Below, piece by piece: positions 38,249 through 50,000 of a stretch of DNA of 64,000 bases. Under the pieces are notes generated by a model that ran no database searches, was not told where the DNA came from, and was given only the letters and a program-made list of their open reading frames with translations. Numbering within the stretch: position 1 is the stretch's first letter; each line of letters starts with the position of its first letter. The translations under genes were made by a program, and so were the position numbers. Origin of the DNA: Meandrina meandrites (Eukaryota > Cnidaria > Anthozoa > Scleractinia > Meandrinidae); assembly GCA_963693305.1 (NCBI GenBank), contig OY855904.1:12112496-12176495 (forward strand). The letters are read 5' to 3'.

Positions 38249-38395
38249 AAAGTCTGCGTTCGAGTGATCCATCTTGCCGGAGCCTATCCCAGTTTCCGTA
38301 GCATGTAACGACAAGGAGCATTACTACACCACCCTGGGTGGGATGCTAGTCCATCGCAAGGTTAATCCTCGGCCAGCATTAATTTGCAAAAAAAG
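38249..38395 (+). repeat. SINE-like interspersed repeat, copy 2 (truncated)
   Basis: Matches copies 1 and 3 in order: AAGTCTGCGTTCGAG, GCCGGAGCCTAT, GTTTCCGTAGCATG, GGGATGCTAGTCCATCGC, then a decayed tail. It lacks the AGTGTCTTGC block of the other copies, so it is 3'-truncated or more decayed. Confidence 0.55.
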
Positions 38396-40005
38396 CCGAA
38401 AAAACTCTCTACGGTTAGCGACCTAAATAAAACTGATCGAAGGACAACAGAACCAAACCATTGTATAAAAAATACATTAACTGTGCACTGCATACTCGAA
38501 AATAAAAGGTTCATATTTTAAATGCACGGCATCATTATTATAAGGCACGTACAAAGAGAGTAAGAACTGAGGCTCGTTTTTTGTCCAAGCTATTTTCTGA
38601 CTTGGGAAGGCCGATTCTCTATTTAAGTTTGAGATAACGCGTGGAGGTTTGGCGAAAGCACCTTACATATCGTTCGCAATATGTGAGTACAACTGAGTAG
38701 TAAACGGCTGTTAGGACAAATCCAACGAAATTCATTTCTAAGAACGAAAATCCACGAAATTCAAAGCAGCCATTGTTCAAGTTATCTGAGATATAGCGGG
38801 AACCTACTTTACCTTATTCGGTGAGTGAAAGATGTAAAGTTGATCTTGAGCTTGTCTTCGCTTGTTCTACTGCGCTGCCACCAGCACGTCATCTTAAAGC
38901 AAGCTTTAATTCAGTAATAATTGAACATCTGTTACGGCTGAACAATTTGCATGATTTGGACATTTCAAGTCACAACAAAAGCTCCTTCACTTATGTCTCT
39001 ACCTCAATGACAGTTGATGAGTAATACTGCCTTATAAAGTAAAGAGGCTCATTACGATTTGCTGAATAATTGTTGTAGACTGAAGAACATTGAAAATCGG
39101 CCGAAAAATATAGATTGGGAACTCGTGGTTAACGACCGGCTTGGGATGAGTGGACATTGATTATGTGTTCCACTCTTGAACCCCCGATAATTTTGTTTTC
39201 TCCAAGTTTCACGGTTAATGTCTAAAAGGTCTTCTGAGCATATGTTAAAACTGAGCAACGTTTGCAATAGAAAAGACAGCATAAGTATAGAAGACACTCT
39301 GTATTTTTCCACCTCGTCATTTCATCGATTCCTAGTGCTTGTTTAACAAAACTGGTTTAGTTTTACTCACGCATGCTACTACAAGCCGTTTTTGGTCGTT
39401 TCCGACAAAGTGCACATTGCTGGCACGGCAGAATAAAGAATTTTCGACTACAATTCGAGCAGAATCTACGGCAAAAATAATAACAAGTGCTAAAATGGCA
39501 GCGATAAAGAAGCCCTGGGTAATTATGTTAACAAATTCGAAAAAAACACTTTGCGCACAATTCACCTGCCGAGCGCCTGCTAAAAATGTTCAAAAACACA
39601 AAATTACACAGAAGCTGAGTTGTTTATTTGTAAGACGCTTTCTTTATTTAAGCTAAGCTGTCACTTGAGATAAATTACTCTATAAGAAACAAACACTTCG
39701 CTTGCTTGAGGCAGCCAACGTTCGGTATCATACCCAATAAACTGCGTCTAAAAAGCGCGGGAAACACTGTTATTACAACGGACACACACAGTCACTTTAT
39801 CCGGGCACTCTAAACAGTACTAATAGTCGCGTGCCTTTTAATATAAAGCATTTCCATATTGAATAGATTGACTCTGTCACATTCAATACAAGAAGCAGTG
39901 ATTAGTAGAATTCTACTGACTTGTGTTCTAATGCAAATGCCGCAATCTCATTGGTCAAGCAATCGTATACTTCCAGCCATGAGTGTGCAGTAACTGAAGG
40001 TGTCT

Positions 40006-40182
40006 TAGGCCATTTCCGATCGAGTTGCCTTTTGCCTCATTTTCAAAACGAGTCATCGTGCGAAACCATTCAAATGAAAATGAGTTTGATTTGACGTGCA
40101 GGTGAAACTCATTTTCATATGAATGGTTTCGAACGAAGACTCGTTTTGACTTTGAGGCAAAAGGTGAATCGGAAATGGCCTA
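40006..40182. mobile_element. Inverted-repeat element TAGGCCATTTCCGA, copy 1
   Basis: A 177-bp palindromic element. It starts TAGGCCATTTCCGAT and ends ATCGGAAATGGCCTA. Internal mirrored blocks are TTTTGCCTCA / TGAGGCAAAA, AAACGAGTC / GACTCGTTT and CATTCAAATGAAAATGAG / CTCATTTTCATATGAATG. A second copy with the same layout lies at 52,093-52,276. Non-coding; probably a MITE. Confidence 0.75.
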
Positions 40183-40452
40183 TTGGTCACGTTTTCGCGT
40201 TTCTCATGTTTCGGAGGAAGATTTAGAAATATTACTGGATAATTCAATTCCCGAGAAAACTAAATTGAAAGAAGGGCATTCAACGTTATGCGACTTTAAA
40301 TTTCGAAGTTGTTAAACTGATGAGCGCCTGTGACAGAACTGTAAGTTTCATCTGATAATTCAGTCCGGGCGAAGTGTGAAGTTAGAGAAATAATTGGAAA
40401 TCTTCATTTCGAATAACGGAAGGTTTAAAGCACTTAGGAACAAAAAATTCAG

Positions 40453-40521
40453 TTAGCGATATTAAAACATGACTTGTTACAATTTGCATGCTGTCGTCGA
40501 AACATGTTTTAATATCGCTAA
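40453..40521. repeat. Perfect 19-bp inverted repeat
   Basis: Arms TTAGCGATATTAAAACATG (40,453-40,471) and its exact reverse complement (40,503-40,521) with a 31-bp spacer. It lies about 500 bp beyond the PLAA stop codon. It could be a small foldback element or form a stem in an extended 3' UTR. Confidence 0.6.
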
Positions 40522-41019
40522 TTTTTATTCTCTCTCGTTATTATTAGAACTCCGCTACGGCAATAAGATTATTTGCTCTCGATTTCGATGGAGTGATAGT
40601 TGATTCGGCTTTCAGCCTAAACAACTACCACCTCAAAGAAATCTCGAGCTCATAATCCCATTGCTAAATAACTGAACTGAACGTATTATTTCTTAACAGT
40701 GTCTTACTGCCGTAGTCAATTCATCCATTTTCTGTTAAACGGCAAATGAATCAAGATGGCCGCCTGACAGCATTACTGTTATAGTAAAACCAACATAAAC
40801 TGTTTTGTCGTTTGTGTTCTTCAGAGGCCCTTTTTTTCTCAGAGCTCTTCAACAGCACGAAGTACAGTGTACTACTTGTCCTAGAAGCTCATCAGCCTGC
40901 TGTAAATTAACTTGCGTTCTTCAAAGTAGTCACAAAATCCACCCTTAATGTAGTGGCGTCGAGGTGTTCAGCGTTCAAGAACGTCTTATAAAGTTAGTTG
41001 ACTTGAAAATAGTAAGATG

Positions 41020-44000
41020 TTAAGCCATCGTTAATGCAGCTAAAACTTTAGTGGCACAGTCACCAACCTGAAGAAAAAATAAAAACAAAATTTCATCTTG
41101 GGTGTCACTGGACTCCATCGTCAGAACTTGTAACAAAAAGGAAGAAGTTCGGCAAAATGCCGATCCTGTAAGTGTTAGCCATTTGTTTTTACTAATAAAG
41201 TGGGGAAAATGGGGTGCAAGTCTGCGTTCGAGCCTAGTGTTCTATCAAGCCGGAGCTTATTCCGGTTTTCCGTAGCGTTAAGCGACTACAAGTATTTCTA
41301 CTCCCCACTGGACGGGATGCTAGTCCATCGCAGGGTTACTCCCAGCATTAAATTCGCCGGTTCCCATTTATACACCTCGGTTGAGAGAGGCACTACGAGA
41401 GTACAGTGTCTTGCTCAAGAACACAACACAATGACCCCGGCTAAAACTCGAACCACCGTGCCTCCCATAGAGCGCTATGCCAATAACAACTGAGGAGGTC
41501 TCGAGTATTGTGAACAACTTAGCCTTTCAAATTACTGACACGAGAAAGTTGGTTCTGTCCCCAGTGTTTGGAAATGCTTAGCCTGATATGGTAAGTACAT
41601 ACCTTGGGTGGATCTGTAACAGAGGATAATGACTTCAATGAAGTTTCAATTCCTAACGACTGAGCTAAAGCCAGGACATCTGAATCACCCCAGATCTATT
41701 GAACAATAAAATATAGATACTATTTTACAGCTGCGGTGTTCATTTGTACGAGAGAGGACATGGCAAACGGAGAATTCTCGCGGAAACAAATCAATAATTT
41801 ATCTCATTTATATTAAAAGCGGTGCTATTTTTGGGAAAGATTTTTTTCCGAGCATGACCGTGGTGACAAAGAAAAATTCTGAGTTCCTGACGGAGTCGAA
41901 GCCATAGCCTCCTGAACGCGGGTCGCATACTCCAACCACTGAGCTACCAGGAGACGTGATTTATCCCATCCCGCGATCTATGATAGGTTTATAGATATGC
42001 CAGTAGCCGCTGCTGTTGTCTTCGTGAGTAGTAAGGGAACGACTGGGTACCAGGCTAGAATTTTGGATTTACGTTTTACTATATTTCATCTTATCGCCTA
42101 ATTTCAATACAATTTTAGATTTATAGGCTTGGATTTCATCGATTTTTCATCTGATCAAGGTAACAGTGCGGGCGAAAGTACATTCTTTTAGAACGGTACA
42201 TGCATGAACCGTTCCTAAAGCGTGTTGCGTACGCGGTAAACGGCAACAGGAAAACATAAATTCCTCGTTCTGGAGCCACTGTGGGGCCCCTGTTCCTTTA
42301 TTTCATTGGCAAAGATTTGCTATTTTAGTGCAGCCTTGTTATTTTAGTCATTCAGAGGTTAGCTGTATTTCTGGACATAGCTGATGGTTCTACTGTGTAC
42401 ACGATGTAATTTTAGCTGATTTTTTTTTCAATAGACGATTTGATGTTTTTTTCACTTACCAAAGTTCCAACTGCAACTAGAGACCTGAATCTGGCTTCAC
42501 TATCTGTTTCATTTTCTAAGATCTGCAAAAATCACATTGTTAGGAGCCATATCTCTTGCAAGATTTTGATTTTGGTGCATGATCGAAACGATGAATAAAA
42601 CTACAAACTACTTACCTCGGCTAGAGTTGATAGGCACTGGGTCTTTGCTTCAAAATCGTTATGTTTTCGTAGAAGGACAGAAAAACTGTAAAAGTAATAA
42701 GAAATAAAACTCACGACCTGCTTTTCAATATCCCTTAGGCGTCATTTTTTTTAAAAGCTAGTAGCCTGCGTAGCTGGCAGGATTTCGCGAGCGAGTGGTT
42801 TTTTTTAGCGGCCGTCTGCTTTAGTCTTGGCCGCCAAGCCGCGAGGAGATTGGTGAGAAGTCGAGTTGAGATCGAAAAATGGTCTTCGTTTAAGTTGCCA
42901 AGCAACACGAAGTATCGTGATGGCGACAAGCCGACCAGCAATCGTCGAAACACGCTATTTCTGATTGGACAACAAAAGTCGAAAACTTCTCGGGTTCTTT
43001 CACGAGAGTTTGCTCGCTCCCTCCTCTCCACTCCTAGCCTCACACGCAGTCGGTTTTAGGGGCGATCGTGTTTTATCCCCTCCCCACACGGGAGGCTACT
43101 CCACCCCTGACAAAGTTGCGGGAAATGCGTCTTTTGAGCAATATTCTGCACGTTTGATATCATGACACTTACTTAAGAAGAACGGTACATAGAGATATCC
43201 TGATGTTCTTGTTAGAGCACTTACACCAAGGAATTGAATGCTCTACTATCTGAAGAACAAAGAAAGAACAACCTTGGTATTTGTCAAAATTAAATGATGA
43301 GTCATTCTACCATCTCCCAGAGTCAAACTTTGTGTTCAATAACGGGCTTAGTATGCGGCCACTCAAATTGCACGAGATTCTTCTAACTCTTACACTTATG
43401 TCCAGAAATGCACGCAACAACGAAAATGACGAATGTGGCGAAATTTCGTCAAGCCAGCAAAGTGATGTAAAATGACGAATGTGACGAAATTTCGTCAAGC
43501 CAGCAAAGTTATGTCTTGGAACTCAACTCATGCATTGCTGACATATTTGACGAAATTGACGAAATTGGCGAAAATGACGAATGTGACAAAATTTCGTCGA
43601 ATTCGTCAAGCCAGCAAAGTTATGTCTTGGAACTCAACTCATGCACTGCTGACATATTTGACGAAATTGACGAAATTGGCGAAAATGACAAATGTGACGA
43701 AATTTCGTCAAATTCGTCAAGCCAGCAAAGTTATGTCTTGGAACTCAACTCATGCACTGCTGACATATTTGACGATATTGGCGAAAATGACGAATGTGAC
43801 GAAATTTCGTCAAATTCGTCAAGCCAGCAAAGTTATGTTTTGGAACTCAACTCATGCACTGCTGACATATTTGACGAAATTGACGAAAATGACGAATGTG
43901 ACAAAATTTTGTCACATTCGTCAAGCCAGCAAAGTTATGTCTTGGAACTCAACTCATGCACTGCTGACATAATTGACGAAATTGACGAAATTGGCGAAAA

Positions 44001-47000
44001 TGACAAATGTGACGAAATTTCGTCAAATTCGTCAAGCCAGCAAAGTTATGTCTTGGAACTCAACTCATGCACTGCTGACATATTTGACGAAATTGGCGAA
44101 ATTGGCGAAAATGACAAATGTGACGAAATTTCGCCAAATTCGTCAAGCCAGCAAAGTTATGTCTTGGAACTCAACTCATGCACTGCTGACATATTTGACG
44201 AAATTGGCGAAATTGGCGAAAATGACAAATGTGACGAAATTTCGTCAAATTCGTCAAGCCAGCAAAGTTATGTCTTGGAACTCAACTCATGCACTGCTGA
44301 CATATTTGACGAAATTGGCGAAATTGGCGAAAATGACAAATGTGACGAAATTTCGTCAAATTCGTCAAGCCAGCAAAGTTATGTCTTGGAACTCAACTCA
44401 TGCACTGCTGACATATTTGACGAAATTGGCGAAAATGACGAATGTGACGAAATTTCGTCAAATTCGTCAAGCCAGTAAAGTTATGTCTCGGAACTCAACT
44501 AATGCACTGCTGACATATTTGACGAGCAAAGTTATATCCTTGAACTCAACTCATGCAATGCTCACAGATTTGACACATAATTATTATTAACAACTGTAAA
44601 AATGCATACATACATGAATGCCTCGTTCTTTAGACATGACACAGGAACTGCAAACATACCAACATGCCTGATTCTCTAGACATGACACAGGTTAAGACAT
44701 AGCCACAACAATTTCCTTGTGGCCTGTCAGTATGATATTTGCATACAGCAAACTTATGAGAATTAACTCAATTATGCAATCTTGCCAACTTCACGAGATC
44801 TATGTCCCAATGAAAACAATTAATCCATTTGCTTTAGGAATCTTTCATATCCAATATTGCAGAATTTCCTGCTGTCCTGACTTCAGGCATTGATATACAG
44901 AAACTCTATTGAAATCAGGAAGCCACTTATATTTACACAGCGTTGCCATGTTGACCCATTGGACAAGTAAACAGCTAAAAAAGTACATGTTTGTATGCCT
45001 CGTTCTTCAAATATAGTAAGGTAAATATGGAGAAAGTACGTAAATGTATGCCTCCTTTGTTAAATATTGCACTGACAAATACTCATTTGTGGACATAAGA
45101 ATAATATTTGTGCATTGTATCAAACAACTTACACTATGTTCCTTTCACGTCCTTGTTTTGACAGATGTAAGTGGTGATATTAAGTGTTAATGCCTCAGTC
45201 AAAATAGTCCATCAGCCACGAATAATCCAGCCAATGTTGGGGAATGCAGGCTAATAAAGTTAATCCCTCGCTTTACTGTCTCTTTTCAAACTGTTCCAAA
45301 GTTAAGAACCTCCATAAAAATATGTAGTGATTCACCCATGAATGATCAATGACACTTGTGAAAATACTGTCGTTTGGGTCAATGTAACCTTACTGCTTGC
45401 CTGTCATAACGGTCGATCCATGTCCCAATGAAAACAAATAACACTTAGCCACATTTGTTTTAGCAATCTCTTGTATCCATACAGAGTTTCCTGCTGAGCT
45501 GAGATGACATTGATATACTGAAGCTCTAGTGAATCCAGATTGTGTTTGTGTTGGAATCGTTACAAGGCTGCAGTTGTGCTACAACTTTGTCGAAGCGTTC
45601 GAGTCTCCTCAAACTAATTTTAGCGCGAGCGGTCACGAATACTCGAGAAGCATGTTGTTTAGCAACTTTTGGCACGAAAACTGCCGGCTCAGTGATTCCC
45701 AGACAAGTGATTTGCCGGATCTGCCATCAACTGACACGTATTCGCAAAACAACACTTGTGCTTAAGCTGTTAGACATGTTTAGACCAGTATGAATATGTT
45801 GTTGGCAATTTAGTTTAGTATTCTATGTAAGGCCATGTGAAATGTCATTGTTGTTGTGCTTCAGTTGTGGGAGATGTCAAGACCAGTAGGAGTTTGTTAA
45901 AGCAATTTAGTTTACTATGCTATGTATGACAAAATGAAGTGTCATTGTTCTTGTGCTTTAGCTGTGAGACATGTCAAGACCACAATAAGTATGTTTAAGC
46001 AATTTAGTTCACTATGCTATGTATGACAATGTGAAGTGTCATTGCTGTTCTTTTGGACTACCTGTACATGTATGTGTTCTTCTAGAAAATATCAGTACCC
46101 CTGCATGCAAGGTTTTTTCCTTTACGCCCCCCAGGCGCTGGGAATACGTCTTGTTCTAGTGTAATTTGGGGCATTTGTATGCTCAAAAAGAGGGTGAAAC
46201 AATGAGTCAACAGTCAATGAGTTAAGTGTAGTATTCTATATAAGGCCACGTGAAATGTCATTGTTGTTGTGCTTTGGTTGTCGGAGATGTCAAGACCAGT
46301 AGGAGTTTGTTAAAGCATTTTACTTTACTATGCTATGTATGACAACACGAACTAGCTCGTTCCCTCAAAACTTCGACTTTGGCGAAATTTCGCCAAATTC
46401 GTCGTTTTCGTCGAATTCGCCGCTTCTGTGCTACCCTCCACTCCAGCTCGTTCCCTGAAATCTTCGACTTTGGTGAAATTTCGCCAAATTCGTCGTTTTC
46501 GTCGAATTCGTCGTTTTCGCCAAATTCGCCGCTTTCGTGCTACCCTCCACTCGAGCTCGTTCTCTGAAATCTTCGACTTTGGCGTAATTTCGCCAAATTC
46601 GTCAGTTTCATGAAATTCGTCGTTTTCGTCGAATTCGCCGCTTCCGTGCTACCCTCCAATCGAGCTCGTTCCCTGAAATCATCGACTTTGGCGAAATTTT
46701 GTCGAATTTGTCATTTTCGTCGAATTCGCCGCTTCTGTGCTACCCTCCACTCCAGCTCGTTCCCTGAAATCTTCGACTTTGGTGCAACTTCGCCAAATTC
46801 GTCGTTTTCGTCGAATTCATCGTTTTCGCCAAATTCGCCGCTTCCGTGCTACCCTCCACTCGAGCTCATTCCCTGAAATCTTCGACTTTGACGAAATTTT
46901 GCCAAATTTGTCAGTTTGGTCGAATTCGTCATTTTCGCCAAATTCGCCGCTTCCGTGCTACCCTCCACTCGAGCTCGTTCCCTGAAATCTTCGACTTTGG

Positions 47001-50000
47001 TGAAAAATCGCCAAATTCGTCAATTTCGCCAAATTCGTCGTTTTCGTCAAATTTGCCGCTTCCGTGCTACCCTCCAATCGAGCTCGTTCCCTGAAATCAT
47101 CGACTTTGGCGAAATTTCGTCAAGTTCGTCGTTTTCGTGGAATTCGTCATTTTCGTCAAATTCGCCACTTCCGAACTACCCTCATCTTGAGCTCGTTCCC
47201 TCAAAACTTCGACTTTGGCGAAATTTTGCCAAATTCGTCGTTTTCCTCGAATTCGTCATTTTCGTCGAATTCGCCGCTTCTGTGCTACCCTCCACTCGAG
47301 CTTGTTCCCTGAAATCATCGACTTTGGCGAAATTTTGTCAAATTTGTCGTTTTCATGGAATTCGTCGTTTTCGTCAAATTCGCCACTTCCGAACTACCCT
47401 CATCTTGAGCTCGTTCCCTCAAAACTTCGACTTTGGCGAAACTTCGCCAAATTCGTCGTTTTCGTCGAATTTGTCGTTTTCGTCGAATTCGCCGCTTCTG
47501 TGCTACCCTCCACTCCAGCTCGTTCCCTGAAATCTTCGACTTTGACGCAACTTCGCCAAATTCGTCGTTTTCGTCGAATTTGTCGTTTTCGCCAAATTCG
47601 CCGCTTCCGTGCTACCCTCCACTCGAGCTCATTCCCTGAAATCTTCGACTTTGACGAAATTTTGCCAAATTTGTCAGTTTGGTCGAATTCGTCGTTTTCG
47701 CCAAATTCGCCGCTTCCGTGCTACCCTCCACTTGAGCTCGTTCCCTGAAATCTTCGACTTTGGCGAAAAATCGCCAAATTCGTCGTTTCCGTCAAATTTG
47801 CCGCTTCCGTGCTACCCTCCAATCGAGCTCGTTCCCTGAAATCATCGACTTTGGCGAAATTTCGTCAAGTTCGTCGTTTTCGTGGAATTCGTCATTTTCG
47901 TCAAATTCGCCACTTCCGAACTACCCTCATCTTGAGCTCGTTCCCTCAAAACTTCGACTTTGGCGAAATTTCGCCAAATTCGTCGTTTTCCTCGAATTCG
48001 TCATTTTCGTCGAATTCGCCGCTTCTGTGCTACCCTCCACTCGAGCTCGTTCCCTGAAATCTTCGACTTTGGCGACATTTCGCCAAATTCGTCGTTTTCG
48101 TCGAATTCGCCGCTTTCGTGCTACCCTCCAATCGAGCTCGTTCCCTGAAATCTTTGACTTTGGCAAAATTTTGCCAAATTCATTGTTTTCGTTGAATTCG
48201 TCATTTTCATCAAATTTGCCGCTTTCGTGCTATCCTCATCTTGAGCTCGTTCCCTCAAATCTTCGACTTTGGGGAAATTTCGCCAAATTCGTCCTTTTCG
48301 TCAAATTCGTCATTTTCGTCGAATTCGCCGCTTTCGTGCTACCCTCCTCTCGAGCTCGTTCCCTCAAAACTTCAACTTTGGCGAAATTTCGCCAAATTCG
48401 TCATTTTCGTCATTGCGTGCATTTCTGGACATATCTCAACTCTTAACCCTAGTGTGTGACTATTCAAATAAAAGCTGTCGAGGAGCACTATTTATCAGTT
48501 CCCCCTTTGTATATATTAGGTACAATGCACGGTAAGCAATGTGTACTGCACTGAAATCTGATCAACTCACCTTTTCTCTGTGTTTCAGTACTAAAGCTGA
48601 GCCGTCATAAGACAGAAACAAATTAGAAACTATTCTGAACGACAGGAGCACATTTGATTGAGGATTATCGTCCCTGGAGGAAAAGAAGAAATGCTGAGTT
48701 GCCAAAACAAACAACGAAACAAACAAACAAGTACATAAATAAATAAACAAACAAACTCAATCAATATGTTTCTCAGAAGAAGAGCGTTAAAAAGACAAGA
48801 AAAAAATCATGTCCGTTGTCAATTGTTTTTCATATTTGTTTCATATACACCGGACCACAAGCTTCTTCAACTTTTAAAAGCAATCATGTATAAAAAAGCG
48901 AACGTTACTTCACAACACTGGAACGACTGGATAGTTCTTAGCGCATCTCGTAATATCGTAGCTCCAAAACATACGGATTACTTCGGTAAATAAACTATTT
49001 AAAAGGTTAATGACAATAACAACAAGCATAACATTGACAAAATCTTACCTTGTACAGGCAAGTAAATGAGCTATTAGATTGTCGCCCTCAGAACCACTGC
49101 AACACATGTTGGCGACGGACGGAAAACGTACAGCAAGGCGCAGAATATCCAGAGCTGTTTGGAAAGACAACGGAGCCATTGAGAGCAATTTAACTTATGT
49201 GCCGTTCACACTAACTTTGTATGTTTCCCTACACCAAGTTTAATAAATTGAAAATCAGTTCCAGAACGTCTGTAACTAAAATGTTTTCGCTCTGAAGCTT
49301 AAACTTTCTAGACAATTTGAATTAGAGTACTAACGTTGTAGAAAAATGATTACCCGAATAAAACAAAAAGCTAATTTACAATCCACGTACCTGGAAATAG
49401 CTGATTTGGAGGCCACTTTAACGCTTTTACAAGCACAGACATGTGTTCCACCTTTGGTGATCTGGATTTATCCGCGCTCCCCACGTCGTTTAGAAATTCT
49501 AGAATAAGGTTTTCACCAGGTTAGAGATCAATAAAAACGTATAAAAAATCCAAAAAGCTAAAAGACAAACAAGAGAAGCTATGCAACACAGGAAAAATGT
49601 TTTAAAGCAGAGAAGAAGGGCTAATCTCGCGACCAATCTTTACAGCAATGGAAATTCCCCGTGATAGCATTTTCCGCTTTGAGCGTGTTCTCTTCTGGAT
49701 CTGAATTTTACAAAACGTTATCGTGTTAACAATCAAAAGTAAATTAATTTGTATGGTGTACAAACCTATTAAGTTTTGAAGTTCGTCCTCTGTTAATTGT
49801 TGTTCCTACAGAGTGAAGGGAACATCAAACTAAGTAGGTAAACCTCAGCTAAGCAATACCGTTGCCGTATCTCTTTTACGAGGATGGCGAGAATCGCCTT
49901 CCAACAAGACAGCCGGAAACAAAATAACGCACCATATTGCAACGGAGAAAGGCAATATTAAGTCTGACTAAACTAACTCGGTTTTGCATTTAACATAATA

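Larger units (their letters stand above)
27425..41019. other. Gene-poor intergenic region
   Basis: About 13.6 kb of mostly AT-rich DNA between the GPCR paralogue and the 3' end of PLAA. No open frame has a recognisable domain or a convincing splice chain, apart from one weak candidate exon near 39.4-39.6 kb listed under findings. It contains a TTAA-flanked MITE (31,380-31,760), a perfect hairpin (36,096-36,165), a TAGGCC element (40,006-40,182), a SINE-like fragment (38,249-38,395), a second hairpin (40,453-40,521) and a G/C homopolymer patch near 36,632-36,670. Confidence 0.6.
43393..48437. mobile_element. Candidate non-autonomous DNA transposon with inverted subterminal arrays, in PLAA intron 24
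   Basis: Ends are inverted repeats of about 50 bp with three mismatches, both starting ATGTCCAGAAATGCACGCAA (left 43,398; right, reverse complemented, from 48,432). The 8-bp sequence AACTCTTA lies just outside both ends (43,385-43,392 and 48,438-48,445), compatible with an 8-bp target-site duplication, although five unpaired bases lie between it and the matching inverted repeat on each side. Inside are two minisatellite arrays (43,440-44,500 and 46,352-48,425) whose cores are related in inverted orientation. Between them is about 1.8 kb with smaller direct repeats. No transposase frame is seen. Eight-bp duplications occur in hAT and some related superfamilies. Superfamily not assigned. Confidence 0.6.

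Noticed and set aside
39052..39312. An 86-codon minus-strand frame with a signal-like start
   Set aside because: The hydrophobic start is short, the remainder has no family resemblance, and no continuation was found.
41882..41955. A functional tRNA gene
   Set aside because: A and B boxes are present, but the acceptor stem pairs poorly and the anticodon arm is irregular; better explained as a tRNA-derived repeat.
45529..45793. A 78-83 codon open frame in the core of the intron-24 element as a transposase remnant
   Set aside because: No catalytic or DNA-binding motif is visible, two overlapping frames are equally open, and it lacks splice or start context.
43440..48425. CRISPR-like alternation of repeats and spacers in the two arrays
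   Set aside because: The whole unit is repeated with no unique spacers, and the host is an animal; these are minisatellites.
46379..48535. Overlapping open frames of 60-228 codons in array 2
   Set aside because: They arise in all three frames from a stop-poor, Ser/Phe/Arg-rich repeat with spacings not divisible by three; no frame is preferred.
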